Shown here piece after piece: positions 23,660-30,866 of a stretch of DNA of 32,781 nt. The notes beneath the pieces were generated by a model. It made no database searches. It was not told the origin of the DNA and saw only the letters and a program-made list of their open reading frames with translations. The position numbers and the translations under genes are program-made. The stretch's first letter is position 1, and each line of letters begins with the position of its first letter. The stretch is from an uncultured Clostridia bacterium (GTDB taxonomy: Bacteria > Bacillota > Clostridia > Christensenellales > Aristaeellaceae): contig CAKTTL010000023.1 of assembly GCA_934615235.1 (NCBI GenBank), positions 1 through 32,781 of the forward strand, written 5' to 3'.

Positions 23660-24869
23660 GGATTCCGTACGGCGCGCGATGGATGCGCGGCTTTCCGGCC
23701 TGACGGCCTCGCCGGAGCGGCGTGCACGAATTCGAAATGCGGCGCTTTCAAAGGCGGAGCCGAAGATGAAAAGAAAAATCACGGCGGCGCTGGCGGCTGC
23801 GCTTGCGGCGCTCCTGCTGCTTGCGGGCGCTGCATTGGCGGTGAAAACAAATCTGTTCGCACGATTCGCCGCACGGGACGCGCGATACGGGGAAATTCTC
23901 GAGCAGGTGACCGAAGTGGCGGAAACGCCTGCGGCCGTCGAGGACGAAAAGCTGGATGCGGCGCGCGCATACGTGGACAGCGCATATTACGACGGACAAA
24001 CGCTGACGCTTGCATTCGTGGTTGAAAACGGAAAGTACGCGGAGACGTGGACGCCAACGGCGGAGGAACTGGCGCAAATGGAAGCGAGCGACGCAGACTA
24101 CTTTCCCATCTTTGGGGACGATGCGCCGTGCAAGGAAGAAATCGAGCTGGAACAGGCGTATCTCAAGGCAAGAGAAGCCGGAACGCCTTTCGGATATCGG
24201 AAGGATTCCGTCTGGGTACACGATACGTTCTATACGGACGACGGCGTGGAACTGCCGCCGGATTCGGGAGACGTGGAGACGGGCGAGAACGGCGAACTGT
24301 ATGAAGTTCGCGAATTTACACAGCTGCCGCAGAGCGTTGCGGGGCGGGATGTTCTGTCCGTCTATGCGGAGCTTGGCAGAAGCACGGTGTATTACTATTT
24401 CGACGGCGAAAAGGATTACTGGAGCGTGGATGTGCAGCGGGAGGGCGTAGGACGAATCCAGGCGACCGTGCCGCGCAAAGGCGCGGAAGTTGAAACGCTT
24501 GTTGGTAGCGGTATGCTCAATGGCGCAAATTGCACGGTGGAAGCGACGGCCGGCGCGATGCAGATCATTCTGACGATTACGGCGGACGCGGATGTGTTTC
24601 CGCCTGTTGAACATGAAACGGCGGATGGAAGCTGGACGGAGCAGCCGTGGATGGCGGCGGTTTACGATGAAACGGGAAGGGAATACCATCCGCGCGAGGG
24701 CGCGCAGGCAGCGCCTGGCGTCGCCAACCGGCTCGTGATCCCATTTGAAGGGAGCGGCAGCATTCCCAGGGAATTGACGGTGTACGTATATCGCTGCGGT
24801 ATCGACGACGAATATCCGGGGGAAGAGACGATACGCGCAGGGGCGGGAATTACGCTTCGGAAGAATTAG
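23646..24869 (+). CDS. Membrane-anchored anti-sigma factor-like protein
   Basis: A 407-residue protein translated with coupling from the sigma gene (14-nt overlap). A short cytosolic N-terminus (~44 residues, RRAMDARLSGLTASPERRARIR) would bind the sigma factor. One transmembrane helix (about 45-66) follows, then a ~340-residue extracytoplasmic domain. No HxxxCxxC zinc anti-sigma motif is present. The outer domain resembles DUF4179-type sensors in plan (AYVDSAYYDGQTLTLAFVVENG, then beta-rich segments). The stop TAG lies directly against an inverted-repeat element (24873-24972). Confidence 0.85.
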   Translation: MMVNKDSVRRAMDARLSGLTASPERRARIRNAALSKAEPKMKRKITAALAAALAALLLLAGAALAVKTNLFARFAARDARYGEILEQVTEVAETPAAVEDEKLDAARAYVDSAYYDGQTLTLAFVVENGKYAETWTPTAEELAQMEASDADYFPIFGDDAPCKEEIELEQAYLKAREAGTPFGYRKDSVWVHDTFYTDDGVELPPDSGDVETGENGELYEVREFTQLPQSVAGRDVLSVYAELGRSTVYYYFDGEKDYWSVDVQREGVGRIQATVPRKGAEVETLVGSGMLNGANCTVEATAGAMQIILTITADADVFPPVEHETADGSWTEQPWMAAVYDETGREYHPREGAQAAPGVANRLVIPFEGSGSIPRELTVYVYRCGIDDEYPGEETIRAGAGITLRKN

Positions 24870-24872
24870 GAC

Positions 24873-24972
24873 GTATCTGAAAAAAGAAAGAGGCGACAGC
24901 ACGAGCGGCTTTTCCAACGTCGAAACGGAGGAAAAGCCGCCGTGACGGAGTCTCGGAAATTTTTTCAGATAC
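24873..24972. repeat. MITE-like inverted-repeat element, copy A
   Basis: About 100 bp with ends GTATCTGAAAAAA (24873-24885) and TTTTTTCAGATAC (24960-24972). An inner perfect inverted repeat GCGGCTTTTCC/GGAAAAGCCGC lies at 24905-24915 and 24930-24940. The same end sequences and internal blocks (CGACAGC.CGAGCGG, CGCCGTGA.GGAGTCTC) occur in reverse orientation at 28815-28972. It fills the gap between two convergent genes and could fold into a long hairpin in either transcript. Confidence 0.8.
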
Positions 24973-24992
24973 CCCCGAAGACGGCTTCTGCC

Positions 24993-25805
24993 TCAAATCT
25001 GCTCCTGCAGGCTCGCCCTGTACGCGCTGGGCGACATACCGCGATGCGCGCTGAAAAAGCGCGAAAGATAAAACTGGTCGCAGAAGCCGAGCTGCTCGGA
25101 GATATCGCGCACGCTCTGCCGCGTGCTGAGCAGCCGGCTGGCGATTTCCTGCGCGAGCATTTCGTCGATGTAGCGGCCAAGCGGCATACCGAATTCGCTG
25201 CGGAAGCGCTTCGTCAGCGCGCTTTCGGAAACGGAGAGCGTGCGCGCGATTTCGGCAATGGTCAAAGAAGAACGCAGCTGGCCGCGCACCGCGCGGAAAA
25301 CGGCCTGCAGGAAAGGGGAACGCGGACGCATCAGCGTTTTCTCCAGGCCGCTTGCGGCGATAAAGCGCGCCACGTCCGTTTCCACGCGGCTGCGGACGCG
25401 AATCTGGCGCAGATAATCGCCGGAGAGGTAATCGGCGCACAGTTCCGCCGCGTCTGTCTCGGCCGGAATCTCCATCAGGCCGGCCGCGCGGGAGAAAAGA
25501 TCGTATCCGTCGACTGTGCGCGTTTCGAGATGAAAGTAAAGCTGCGCCATATGTTCCGGGCAGCTGTAATGCAGCATTGTGCCCGCGGGAAGCAGGTATA
25601 CGCGGCCTTTTTGCAGCGCAAGGCGCTGCTGCTTCCCGCTTTCGGCAATCCCTTCGCCGTCGATGATGTAATAAAGCCGCGAATAGGGCGGGCGGACGTT
25701 TACGTCGTTCCATTCCGCGCCGACGCTGGCGTATCCGCTGTCGATGATTTTGATTTTCAGCGCGCTCCATGCCGTGGATGCGTCGGAAGCCTTTTTTATA
25801 TTCAT
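24993..25805 (-). CDS. AraC-family transcriptional regulator
   Basis: A 270-residue regulator on the minus strand, divergent from the GH29 fucosidase gene. The N-terminal half is a cupin-type sensor (RLYYIIDGEGIAESGKQQ, GRVYLLPAGTMLHYSCPEHMAQLYFHLE). The C-terminal half has two AraC helix-turn-helix motifs (LTIAEIARTLSVSESALTKRFRSEFGMPLGRYI; VRDISEQLGFCDQFYLSRFFSAHRGMSPSAYR). The divergent layout suggests it controls the fucosidase. ATG at 25805; the stop is 20 nt from the inverted-repeat element. Confidence 0.93.
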   Translation of the reverse strand: MNIKKASDASTAWSALKIKIIDSGYASVGAEWNDVNVRPPYSRLYYIIDGEGIAESGKQQRLALQKGRVYLLPAGTMLHYSCPEHMAQLYFHLETRTVDGYDLFSRAAGLMEIPAETDAAELCADYLSGDYLRQIRVRSRVETDVARFIAASGLEKTLMRPRSPFLQAVFRAVRGQLRSSLTIAEIARTLSVSESALTKRFRSEFGMPLGRYIDEMLAQEIASRLLSTRQSVRDISEQLGFCDQFYLSRFFSAHRGMSPSAYRASLQEQI

Positions 25806-25838
25806 GACGTTTTCTCCATGATTCTGTCCGGATGTCCA

Positions 25839-25879
25839 TTTACGGAATCCCGCGCATCCATTATACTGGGTTTAATGGA
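25839..25879 (+). promoter_or_regulatory. GH29 promoter with dyad over -10
   Basis: TTTACG (25839-25844), 17-bp spacer, TATACT (25862-25867). A perfect 7-bp inverted repeat TCCATTA (25857-25863) / TAATGGA (25873-25879) straddles the -10 box, a likely binding site for the divergent AraC regulator or another repressor. Confidence 0.6.
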
Positions 25880-25906
25880 ATCTGTCATCAGAAGGAGGGA
25901 ATTTTT

Positions 25907-27223
25907 ATGAGCAGCTACGTTACGAGAAAAACGCCGGGCGATACCGTGTGGTTCCGCCATGACCGCTTCGGCATGTTCATCCATTGGGGACTGTACGCCA
26001 TGCCCGCGCGGCATGAATGGGTGAAAAACCGCGAAGAAACGCCGGAAGAAAAGTACGATAAGTATTTCAAATATTTCGATCCCGATCTTTTCGACGCGCG
26101 CGAATGGGCGCGCCAGGCGAAGGCGGCCGGTATGAAATACGCCGTGCTGACGACGAAGCATCACGAAGGCTTCTGCATGTTCGACAGCCAGTACACCGAT
26201 TATAAATGCACCAACACACCCGCAGGGCGCGATCTCGTGCGCGAATACGTCGACGCGTTCCGCGCCGAGGGACTGCACGTCGGTTTCTATTATTCGCTGA
26301 TTGACTGGCATCACCCGGAGTTCCCGATCGATATGCTGCACCCGCGCCGCGACGATCCGGACGCATACGAGCAGAGCAGGAACCGCGACATGCACAAGTA
26401 TGCCGAGTACATGCGCAATCAGGTGACCGAGCTGTTGACCAACTACGGCAAGATCGACATTCTCTGGTTTGATTTCTCCTATTCCAACAACAACGGCACC
26501 GGTGAGCGCAGCTGGATGAAGGGCAAGGGCAAGGACGACTGGGAGGCCGAGGAGCTGATCGCGCTGGCGCGCAAACTCCAGCCCGGCATCATCATCGATA
26601 ACCGCACCGAGCTCGAGCAGGATCTGTGGACGCCCGAGCAGTATCAGCCCACCGAGTGGGTGCGGCATGCTGAAACGGGCGAGCTCGTCACCTGGGAAGC
26701 CTGCCAGACCTTCTCCGGCAGCTGGGGCTATTATCGCGACGAGCAGACCTGGAAGAGCCCGGAAATGCTCATCCGCATGCTGGTCAATACCGTTTCCCTC
26801 GGCGGTAACCTCCTGATGAACGTCGGCCCGACGTCTCGCGGCTATTTTGATTCCCGCGCGCTGGCCGCGCTGAAGGTATACGCCGACTGGATGAAATATA
26901 ACTCCCGCTCGATTTACGGCTGCACGCAGGCCGAGCCGGAATTCGTCGCGCCCGCCGATTGCCGCTACACGCAGAGCGAGGACGGCAAACGCCTGTATCT
27001 GCATCTGTTTGCATATCCCTTCGCGCATCTGGCGCTCAAGGGCCTTGCGGGTAAGGTGGACTACGCGCAATTCCTGCATGACGGCAGCGAAGTGCTTTTC
27101 AACGACGGCGAAGTGAAGCATTTCAGTGAGGGCCGTTCGAACGACGAAAACCAGCTGGTGCTCTACCTGCCGCCGGTGAAGCCGGACTGCCTTGTGCCGG
27201 TTATCGAGCTGATTCTGAAATAA
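25907..27223 (+). CDS. GH29 alpha-L-fucosidase
   Basis: A 438-residue retaining glycosidase. ATG 25907 has GAAGGAGGG about 8 nt upstream. GH29 marks: WFRHDRFGMFIHWGLYAMPARHEWV, LTTKHHEGFCMFDSQYTDY (the HHEGF block), and ILWFDFSY with D189 as the probable nucleophile. The C-terminal part includes WEACQTFSGSWGYYRDEQTWKS and GGNLLMNVGPTSRGYF. No signal peptide, so it cleaves imported fucosides in the cytosol. Fucose side chains occur on rhamnogalacturonan and host glycans, so it may extend the pectin programme upstream, but it has its own promoter and divergent regulator. Confidence 0.95.
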   Translation: MSSYVTRKTPGDTVWFRHDRFGMFIHWGLYAMPARHEWVKNREETPEEKYDKYFKYFDPDLFDAREWARQAKAAGMKYAVLTTKHHEGFCMFDSQYTDYKCTNTPAGRDLVREYVDAFRAEGLHVGFYYSLIDWHHPEFPIDMLHPRRDDPDAYEQSRNRDMHKYAEYMRNQVTELLTNYGKIDILWFDFSYSNNNGTGERSWMKGKGKDDWEAEELIALARKLQPGIIIDNRTELEQDLWTPEQYQPTEWVRHAETGELVTWEACQTFSGSWGYYRDEQTWKSPEMLIRMLVNTVSLGGNLLMNVGPTSRGYFDSRALAALKVYADWMKYNSRSIYGCTQAEPEFVAPADCRYTQSEDGKRLYLHLFAYPFAHLALKGLAGKVDYAQFLHDGSEVLFNDGEVKHFSEGRSNDENQLVLYLPPVKPDCLVPVIELILK

Positions 27224-27237
27224 CGCGGACAGAACAA

Positions 27238-27284
27238 AGCCCTGCCTTCCGTTTTTTTGTTTGGGAGGCCGGGCTGTATTTTTA
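27238..27284 (+). terminator. Intrinsic terminator after fucosidase
   Basis: AGCCC-t-GCCTTCC (27238-27250) pairs with GGGAGGC-c-GGGCT (27263-27275), one internal mismatch, then GTATTTTTA. Confidence 0.85.
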
Positions 27285-27291
27285 TGGGCGC

Positions 27292-28281
27292 TTACGCGCC
27301 GAAGCAGACGAACATGACGACCAGATAGACGATATACAGTCCGCCGATGAGGAAGCCGATCCAGCGCTTGAAACGGCCGGATGCAAGCGCCGGAACCAGC
27401 GCGGCAGCGCAGATGATCAGACAGCCCGGAATATCCAGCAGCATGCCCTGGCGTTCGACGGTGAGGGGCTTGCCGAGGATCAGCGCGCAAAGCGGCATGA
27501 TCAGCGTCAGATCCATGATATTCGCGCCGATGATATTGCCGACGGAGAGGGAGGACTGTTTCTTTTTGATGGCCGTGAGGGTAGTGACGAGCTCGGGCAG
27601 AGAGGTGCCGATGGCGATCATCGTCGCCGCGATGACGGAATCCGGCACGCCGATCATTCGCGCAAGCGCGGAACCGTTATCGATCAGCAGCTGCGCGCCG
27701 AGCACGATGGCCGCCGCGCCGAGGATGAACTTGCCGATATTGATCAGCGCGGTCTTTTTGTCGGTTGCGGGGCGTTCGTCGGCCGCGGCGGTTTCTGTGC
27801 CCTGCTCGCGGCGGGCGCTGATGAGGCTTTCGGCGATAAAGCAGGCGAAAACGAGCAGAATCGCGCAGCTTTCCGGCACGGACAGCAGGCCGTCGCGCGT
27901 GAAAGCGAAGAGCGCGGCGATAGCCGCCAGCAAAAGGCAGGACTTTACGCCGAACTGCCTGCGCGACATCATGCACGGCATGCAGATCAGCGAAATGCAC
28001 ATGATCAGGCCGAGATTGGCCGTTACGGAGCCGACCGCGTTGCCCACGGCGATATCCGCGTTGCCCTCGAGCGCCGCGAAGACAGAGACGAGCATCTCGG
28101 GCATGGTCGTCGCGAAGCTGACGACCGTCGCGCCGATGATGAACTTGGGAATGCCCGAGGCCTCGGCGATCCACGTCGCCGCGTCGACGAACAGGTCGCC
28201 GCCCTTGATGATGCACACGAGGCCTGCCACGAACAGCACGAGGACGAAAAAGAGGCTGCTTCCGGTGAAATCGAGATTCAT
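27292..28281 (-). CDS. Sodium/calcium-type cation antiporter (CaCA family, YrbG-like)
   Basis: A 329-residue inner-membrane antiporter with about ten transmembrane helices and the two inverted alpha-repeats of the CaCA superfamily: GATVVSFATTMPEMLVSVFAAL...GNAVGSVTANLGLI and AATMIAIGTSLPELVTTLTAI...GNIIGANIMDLTLI. The two halves are joined by a hydrophilic loop (SARREQGTETAAADERPATDKK). ATG at 28281 with GGAGAGAC upstream. It lies behind a yybP-ykoY riboswitch, which suggests that Mn2+ (or a related divalent ion) rather than Ca2+ is the exported ion here. Confidence 0.93.
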   Translation of the reverse strand: MNLDFTGSSLFFVLVLFVAGLVCIIKGGDLFVDAATWIAEASGIPKFIIGATVVSFATTMPEMLVSVFAALEGNADIAVGNAVGSVTANLGLIMCISLICMPCMMSRRQFGVKSCLLLAAIAALFAFTRDGLLSVPESCAILLVFACFIAESLISARREQGTETAAADERPATDKKTALINIGKFILGAAAIVLGAQLLIDNGSALARMIGVPDSVIAATMIAIGTSLPELVTTLTAIKKKQSSLSVGNIIGANIMDLTLIMPLCALILGKPLTVERQGMLLDIPGCLIICAAALVPALASGRFKRWIGFLIGGLYIVYLVVMFVCFGA

Positions 28282-28306
28282 ACTGTCTCTCCTTTGCGCG
28301 ATCGCA

Positions 28307-28355
28307 CAAAAAAGAGACTTTTTGCACGATCAACATGTGATGTGCTAAAAGTCTC
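28307..28355 (-). terminator. Riboswitch-controlled terminator
   Basis: On the minus strand GAGACTTTT (28355-28347) pairs with AAAAGTCTC (28322-28314), extended by GTGC/GCAC, followed by a T-run. The 5' arm is the same segment that closes the aptamer's P1 helix, so ligand-stabilised P1 should prevent termination. Confidence 0.85.
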
Positions 28356-28440
28356 ATTACCTATCGAACATAGGCGCATGTCCACCGGCCGAAACAACCG
28401 GGGGGATGTTGGACAATGCCTTGCAACTACTCCCTTTTAA
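28346..28440 (-). promoter_or_regulatory. yybP-ykoY (Mn2+) riboswitch aptamer
   Basis: The minus-strand leader of the antiporter contains the family's 5' block (AAAAGGGAGTAG), a long central arm with a CCGG..CCGG stem, and the closing block TAATGAGACTTTTAGC, equivalent to the conserved GAGACCUUU end. AAAAG at the 5' side pairs with CTTTT at the 3' side to form P1. The family senses Mn2+ and controls divalent-cation exporters. Confidence 0.8.
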
Positions 28441-28448
28441 CAGGAGTT

Positions 28449-28477
28449 AGCATAGCACAACAGGAAGAGCTTGTCAA
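28449..28477 (-). promoter_or_regulatory. Promoter of riboswitch/antiporter unit
   Basis: On the minus strand: TTGACA (28477-28472), 17-bp spacer, TATGCT (28454-28449). The transcript starts just before the aptamer. Confidence 0.75.
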
Positions 28478-28494
28478 TTGCGGAAAAGCGGAAA

Positions 28495-29031
28495 TCATTG
28501 AATGGGAATGCTGATTTCCGTTATAAACTGATTCGGATCGTCGGTGACGCTGTAATCGATCAGCGTAATTTCGCGGGAAAAGCCGCAGGCAGACAGCGAA
28601 TGCGCCCCGATATAGGCCATCAGCCGGGCGTACTGTTCGAGCGCTTCGGGATGGCTGCCTCGAAAGCGAACGGTTACGCACGAAGTTTCCGGCAGAGAAA
28701 GGGTTTCGCCCGGAAAATTGTCTTCTGCCTCCAGCATCAGAAAAACGCCGTCGTAACGATCATAACGCCCGGCGCTGAGGTTTTCGGGGGCGATACTCAC
28801 CCCGAACTTGCTAGGGTGTATCTGAAAAATTCCCTGAGACTCCATCACGGCGTCTTTTCCGCCATTTCAGCGTCGGGAAATCTCGATTTAGCCCCACTAA
28901 ACCTTCGATTTCCCTCCTTGAACTGACAAAAAATCCGCTCGAGCTGTCGTCTCTTCCTTTTTCAGATACACCCTAGGGAACAGCGGCGTTTCAGGCTACC
29001 GGCCTCCAATTCGCATCCGGCACAAATCCAT
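28495..29031 (-). pseudogene. GyrI/MerR-effector-domain gene interrupted by MITE
   Basis: Minus-strand gene with a good ribosome site (AAGGAGG, 29043-29037) and ATG at 29031. It reads MDLCRMRIGGR, then an in-frame TAG (28998-28996), then PETPLFP. At that point a 158-bp inverted-repeat element plus one copy of a 4-bp duplication interrupts it. Beyond the element the same frame resumes as SKFGVSIAPENLSAGRYDRYDGVFL... to FITEISIPIQ. That part matches the GyrI-like effector-binding domain found in MerR/AraC-type regulators and drug-sensing proteins. Removing the element with one CTAG copy joins PLFP and SKFG in frame. No DNA-binding domain remains. The promoter upstream is of MerR type. Confidence 0.8.
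28815..28972. mobile_element. MITE-like element, copy B, with CTAG target duplication
   Basis: 158 bp with ends GGTGTATCTGAAAAA (28815-28829) and TTTTTCAGATACACC (28958-28972), flanked on both sides by CTAG (28811-28814 and 28973-28976). It encodes nothing; inside is a nested hairpin GGGAAATC/GATTTCCC (28875-28882 and 28907-28914). The YTAR-type 4-bp duplication is the one used by IS5-group transposases, which is the likely mobilising family. No transposase is in the window. Confidence 0.85.
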
Positions 29032-29067
29032 CTCGTCCTCCTTCACGCGAATTATGCGGTATTGCCC

Positions 29068-29093
29068 CGATTTAGTCCCGCTAAATCTTCGAT
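29068..29093 (+). repeat. Fragment similar to MITE copy B core
   Basis: 26 bases (CGATTTAGTCCCGCTAAATC and the six following) match 28884-28909 at 23 of 26 positions in the same orientation. The core is itself an inverted repeat GATTTAG/CTAAATC. It sits in the leader of the interrupted gene. Confidence 0.65.
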
Positions 29094-29112
29094 CCGGGAG
29101 CTTTTCGCGTTT

Positions 29113-29143
29113 ATTATAAACATTACAACGGTTGTAATGTCAA
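29113..29143 (-). promoter_or_regulatory. MerR-type promoter with 19-bp spacer and dyad operator
   Basis: On the minus strand: consensus TTGACA (29143-29138), a 19-bp spacer and consensus TATAAT (29118-29113). A perfect dyad ACATTACAAC-g-GTTGTAATGT (29120-29140) fills the spacer. Over-long spacers with a central dyad are the hallmark of MerR-activated promoters. Confidence 0.85.
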
Positions 29144-29157
29144 GTGGCGGCCGGCGC

Positions 29158-29186
29158 TTGTGCTCCCACGCGCAATATGCTAAAAT
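29158..29186 (+). promoter_or_regulatory. Promoter of HAD/TPK unit
   Basis: TTGTGC (29158-29163), 17-bp spacer, TAAAAT (29181-29186), about 30 nt before the HAD gene ATG. Confidence 0.6.
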
Positions 29187-29215
29187 AAGCGAAACCATAC
29201 GGGCAGGGTGAAGGT

Positions 29216-29920
29216 ATGAAAATCCAATGCGCAATTTTTGACTTTGACGGGACGCTGTATGACAGCATGCAGATGTGGAACACAGCCGCCGACGAGTATC
29301 TGCGCTCCATCGGCAGGGAACCGGCGCCGGGGCTGCGGGACGCGGTAAAAGCGATGAGCCTGCGGCGGGCGGCGGAATATCTGCAAAAGGAATATGCGCT
29401 GACGCGGACGGTCGAAGAGATTCTGGCGGGGATTGACGGGATAGTCGAGCGGTTTTACATGCAGGAGGCGCAGCCGAAGCCCGGCGTGCCCGAATTCCTG
29501 CGTGAAATGCAGCGCGCAGGAATCGCGATGTGCATCGCGACGGCGACGAGCCGGTATCTGATCGAAGCCGCGCTGAAAAGGTGCGGACTGGAGCGCTTTT
29601 TCGATGCGATTTTCACGTGCGGCGAGGTGGGACACGGAAAGAACGAGCCTGCGATTTATCGCGCGGCGATGGATTATTTCCGCGCAGAGCGCGGGAATAC
29701 CGTCGTCTTCGAAGACGCGATTCACGCCGTGACGACCGCGAAACGGGACGGGTTCAGAATCGTCGCCGTTTATGACGAAAGCGAGAAGCGGCAGGCGGAA
29801 ATACAGGCGATGGGCGATTGCTATCTGCCGGATTTTGAGCATCCGGAGCCATTCTGGCGTTTTGCGGCGGCGTTGGAGGCTGCGGGAGAAAGCGGCACGG
29901 AGGGGCGGTGCGGAAAATGA
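29216..29920 (+). CDS. HAD-superfamily hydrolase (beta-phosphoglucomutase/phosphatase type)
   Basis: A 234-residue cytosolic HAD protein. Motif I is FDFDGTLYDS (D9 nucleophile, D11), with an all-helical cap domain following directly (subclass I). Motif II is CIATATS, the Lys motif lies in GHGKNEPAIY, and motif IV is VVFEDAIHAV. This is the layout of phosphoglycolate phosphatase and beta-phosphoglucomutase-like enzymes; substrate cannot be set. GGTGAAGG precedes the ATG. It overlaps or nearly abuts the thiamine pyrophosphokinase gene. Confidence 0.92.
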   Translation: MKIQCAIFDFDGTLYDSMQMWNTAADEYLRSIGREPAPGLRDAVKAMSLRRAAEYLQKEYALTRTVEEILAGIDGIVERFYMQEAQPKPGVPEFLREMQRAGIAMCIATATSRYLIEAALKRCGLERFFDAIFTCGEVGHGKNEPAIYRAAMDYFRAERGNTVVFEDAIHAVTTAKRDGFRIVAVYDESEKRQAEIQAMGDCYLPDFEHPEPFWRFAAALEAAGESGTEGRCGK

Positions 29921-30549
29921 AACGGTGCGTAATTATCGGCGGGGCGGAGATTCAGGCGTATGCGTATATTCGCAGCTGCCTGCGGGAGGACGATTTTCTG
30001 GTCTTTTGCGACAGCGGCCTGCGGCATATGGAAGCGCTGGAGGCGAAGCCGGATTTGATTGTCGGCGATTTCGACTCGCATTGCAATCCGCATCTGGATG
30101 TGGAGACGATCGTTCTCCCGCACGAGAAGGACGATACGGATACCATGTATGCGGTAAAGGAAATGGTGAAGCGCGGATGCGGCGAGTTTCTGCTGCTTGG
30201 CGTGATCGGCGCTCGGCTCGATCATACGCTGGGGAACGTTGCGATTCTGCTGTATCTGGATTCGCTCGGGAAGCGGGCGAGCATTCTCGACGACTATTCC
30301 GAGATGGAAATCGTTTCGCGCAAGCCGGCACAGATCGACGAACGCTATGAGTTTTTCTCTCTTTTGAATATTTCAGACATCGCGAAAGGGATTGATATTG
30401 AAAATGCAAAATATCCACTTCGGGATGCAGAGATTTCCTGCGAGTATCCGTATGGCGTCAGCAATGAAGTGCTGCCCGGAAAAACTGCGCGTGTGACCGT
30501 TCGATGCGGCCGGCTGCTGCTGATTAAGGTGCGGCCCCAGGCAGGCTGA
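29917..30549 (+). CDS. thiN: Thiamine pyrophosphokinase
   Basis: A 210-residue enzyme that transfers pyrophosphate from ATP to thiamine, giving thiamine diphosphate. ATG 29917 has GGAGGGG 11 nt upstream and overlaps the HAD stop by 4 nt; a GTG at 29908 is in frame but too close to the ribosome site. Motifs: CDSGLRHM, LIVGDFDS, EKDDTDTMYAV and GVIGARLDHTLGN, the usual TPK catalytic and thiamine-binding blocks. The C-terminal beta-sandwich (KYPLRDAEISCEYPYGVSNEV) is typical. No TPP riboswitch is seen upstream. Confidence 0.95.
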   Translation: MKRCVIIGGAEIQAYAYIRSCLREDDFLVFCDSGLRHMEALEAKPDLIVGDFDSHCNPHLDVETIVLPHEKDDTDTMYAVKEMVKRGCGEFLLLGVIGARLDHTLGNVAILLYLDSLGKRASILDDYSEMEIVSRKPAQIDERYEFFSLLNISDIAKGIDIENAKYPLRDAEISCEYPYGVSNEVLPGKTARVTVRCGRLLLIKVRPQAG

Positions 30550-30800
30550 ATTGAGTTTTTAACCTGGAAATAGTGGAAAAGACGCTGAAATGGCGTCTGA
30601 AATCAATAAAGGCCGGGGGAGCCAGCAGCATCTTGTCAAGGATGCCGCCTTTTTCATGGAGTGAGTCGCGTTTCACGGCGCAAGCGCCGGTACACGCGCG
30701 GTTCGCCATGGCCGCCTTGGAGATGCTGACAAGGTTATGTTTCTGAAAGAAAATGGTAAGATAGGTTAGAGACCGATAACGAGACGGATAGAGGATATAA
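30550..30800. other. Intergenic stretch, no gene supported
   Basis: About 250 nt between the convergent ends of thiN and the minus-strand gene. It holds a hairpin AGACGC/GCGTCT (30580-30600). An antisense open frame is present but has no ribosome site and no recognisable domain. It may contain repeat or transposon debris. Confidence 0.4.
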
Positions 30801-30833
30801 GAGAAAAGACCGTGAAATCGAGTGATTTCACGG
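30801..30833 (-). terminator. Intrinsic terminator of minus-strand TIM-barrel gene
   Basis: Perfect 10-bp stem CCGTGAAATC (30810-30819) / GATTTCACGG (30824-30833). Read on the minus strand it is followed by TCTTTTCTC, about 34 nt after the stop codon. Confidence 0.85.
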
Positions 30834-30866
30834 CTGCATGGTGTAGAAAGGTGTTGAGAAAGCATC

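Noticed and set aside
30581..30595. 15-nt match to the reverse complement of MITE copy B (28860-28874)
   Set aside because: About one 15-nt match is expected by chance in a window of this size, and the MITE ends are absent here.
30524..30865. Minus-strand open frame between thiN and the TIM-barrel gene
   Set aside because: It overlaps the end of thiN and the terminator, has no ribosome site and no recognisable domain.
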